From: Streptomyces graminofaciens
GTDB taxonomy: Bacteria > Actinomycetota > Actinomycetes > Streptomycetales > Streptomycetaceae
Assembly (NCBI RefSeq): GCF_030294945.1
Contig: NZ_AP018448.1
Span: 1,364,001 to 1,428,000 of the forward strand
DNA: 64,000 nucleotides
Direction of reading: 5' to 3'
Each line of letters starts with the position of its first letter. Position 1 is the stretch's first letter. Both the position numbers and the translations under genes were made by a program. The notes beneath the pieces are model-generated. The model was given only the letters and a program-made list of their open reading frames with translations. It was not told the DNA's origin and did no database searches. Shown piece after piece: positions 63,688-64,000 of this stretch.

Positions 63688-63698
63688 GATAAGGGGGG

Positions 63699-63824
63699 TT
63701 AGTGCTGCTGCTGTGCGGCGAGGCGGGCGGCCTCGGCGGCGGCGCGCTCGGCGGCTGCCGCTGCAGCCATGGCTTCCACGATCCGCTGCTGGGCGAGGGC
63801 GTCAGCGGCCTGCTGCTCCGTCAC
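63699..63824 (-). CDS. 41-residue Ala/Gln-rich helical peptide
   Basis: GTG 63824, overlapping the upstream stop by four bases (GTGA). MTEQQAADALAQQRIVEAMA continues with alternating AAA and ER/EA and ends in AAQQQH. It is a continuous helix by composition. The coupling argues for translation. Confidence 0.5.
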   Translation of the reverse strand: MTEQQAADALAQQRIVEAMAAAAAAERAAAEAARLAAQQQH

Positions 63825-64000
63825 GACTCGCCACCCCCCGTCAGCAATTCGACGAGCTCGGCAAGGATCGTCTCGAGCCGGCCCAGAGCCCGGGCGACGC
63901 TGCCGCGCTGGGACATATCCAGCCGCTTCGCCGACTCCAGCACGCGCCGGGCCCGCACAACGGCCGCAGACTCGGCGCCAGCCCCCTCGAGCAGAACCTC
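63821..64000 (-). CDS. Hypothetical protein, 5' end outside window
   Basis: The last 59 codons of a frame running in from beyond 64000. ARRVLESAKRLDMSQRGSVA, then RALGRLETILAELVELLTGG, helical. The start and family cannot be seen. Confidence 0.55.
   Translation of the reverse strand, partial: EVLLEGAGAESAAVVRARRVLESAKRLDMSQRGSVARALGRLETILAELVELLTGGGES

Overview
The window is high-GC actinobacterial DNA, almost certainly Streptomyces. The evidence is the GC-rich third codon positions, GTG starts, four-base ATGA/GTGA overlaps, a complete glgE-treS-pep2-glgB cluster, and the DUF305, DUF6153 and DUF5133 type proteins. It has two parts: host chromosome from 1 to about 23,940, and an integrated element that runs from about 23,940 past the right edge at 64,000.

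Host part. Positions 1-8270 form a galactan/galacto-oligosaccharide locus: a secreted GH53 endo-galactanase (cut by the window edge), a cytoplasmic GH42 beta-galactosidase, and, divergently, an ABC importer (lipoprotein plus two permeases) with a LacI regulator at its end. Three near-identical palindromes in the divergent promoter are the likely LacI operators. Then come a DUF6153-like/DUF305 pair, a two-domain VOC protein, glgX coupled to a degenerate ATPase-fold regulator, a DUF5133 protein, and the GlgE pathway operon that turns trehalose/maltose 1-phosphate into alpha-glucan (glgE, treS, pep2, glgB). A VOC protein, a MarR regulator, an SseB-like protein and the 3' half of a secreted alpha-amylase follow.

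Element, left arm (about 23,940-30,460). The amylase is truncated at the junction. Next to the break are four ACCT-type repeats spaced 20-21 bp, as expected for integrase arm sites. Rightward genes encode three GntR-type regulators, one fused to a GIY-YIG-like domain, and leaderless small proteins. A tyrosine integrase and a leftward early operon are governed by a ribbon-helix-helix repressor with twin palindromic operators.

Element, phage module (30,457-55,560, nearly all minus strand). Read in transcription order (right to left) it holds: tail fibre, two HNH proteins flanking the small terminase, large terminase, portal, MuF-like protein, scaffold, Prp-like protease, major capsid, connectors, tail tube, tail chaperones with a probable -1 frameshift, tape measure, tail tip, then a lysis cassette. 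That cassette carries an RNase AS-like exoribonuclease between endolysin and holin.

Element, transfer-like module (55,618-64,000, minus strand). Small proteins typical of Streptomyces plasmids/AICEs surround an FtsK/SpoIIIE-TraB-like DNA translocase, a DUF2637/Spd-like coiled-coil membrane protein and a pilin-like two-TM protein. Immediately downstream of the translocase gene is an array of about twelve CTGCTCAG-type repeats, which I interpret as a candidate clt transfer locus. The element therefore looks like a phage-plasmid or phage/AICE hybrid with both virion and conjugal-transfer genes. The right attachment site and any replication gene lie outside the window.
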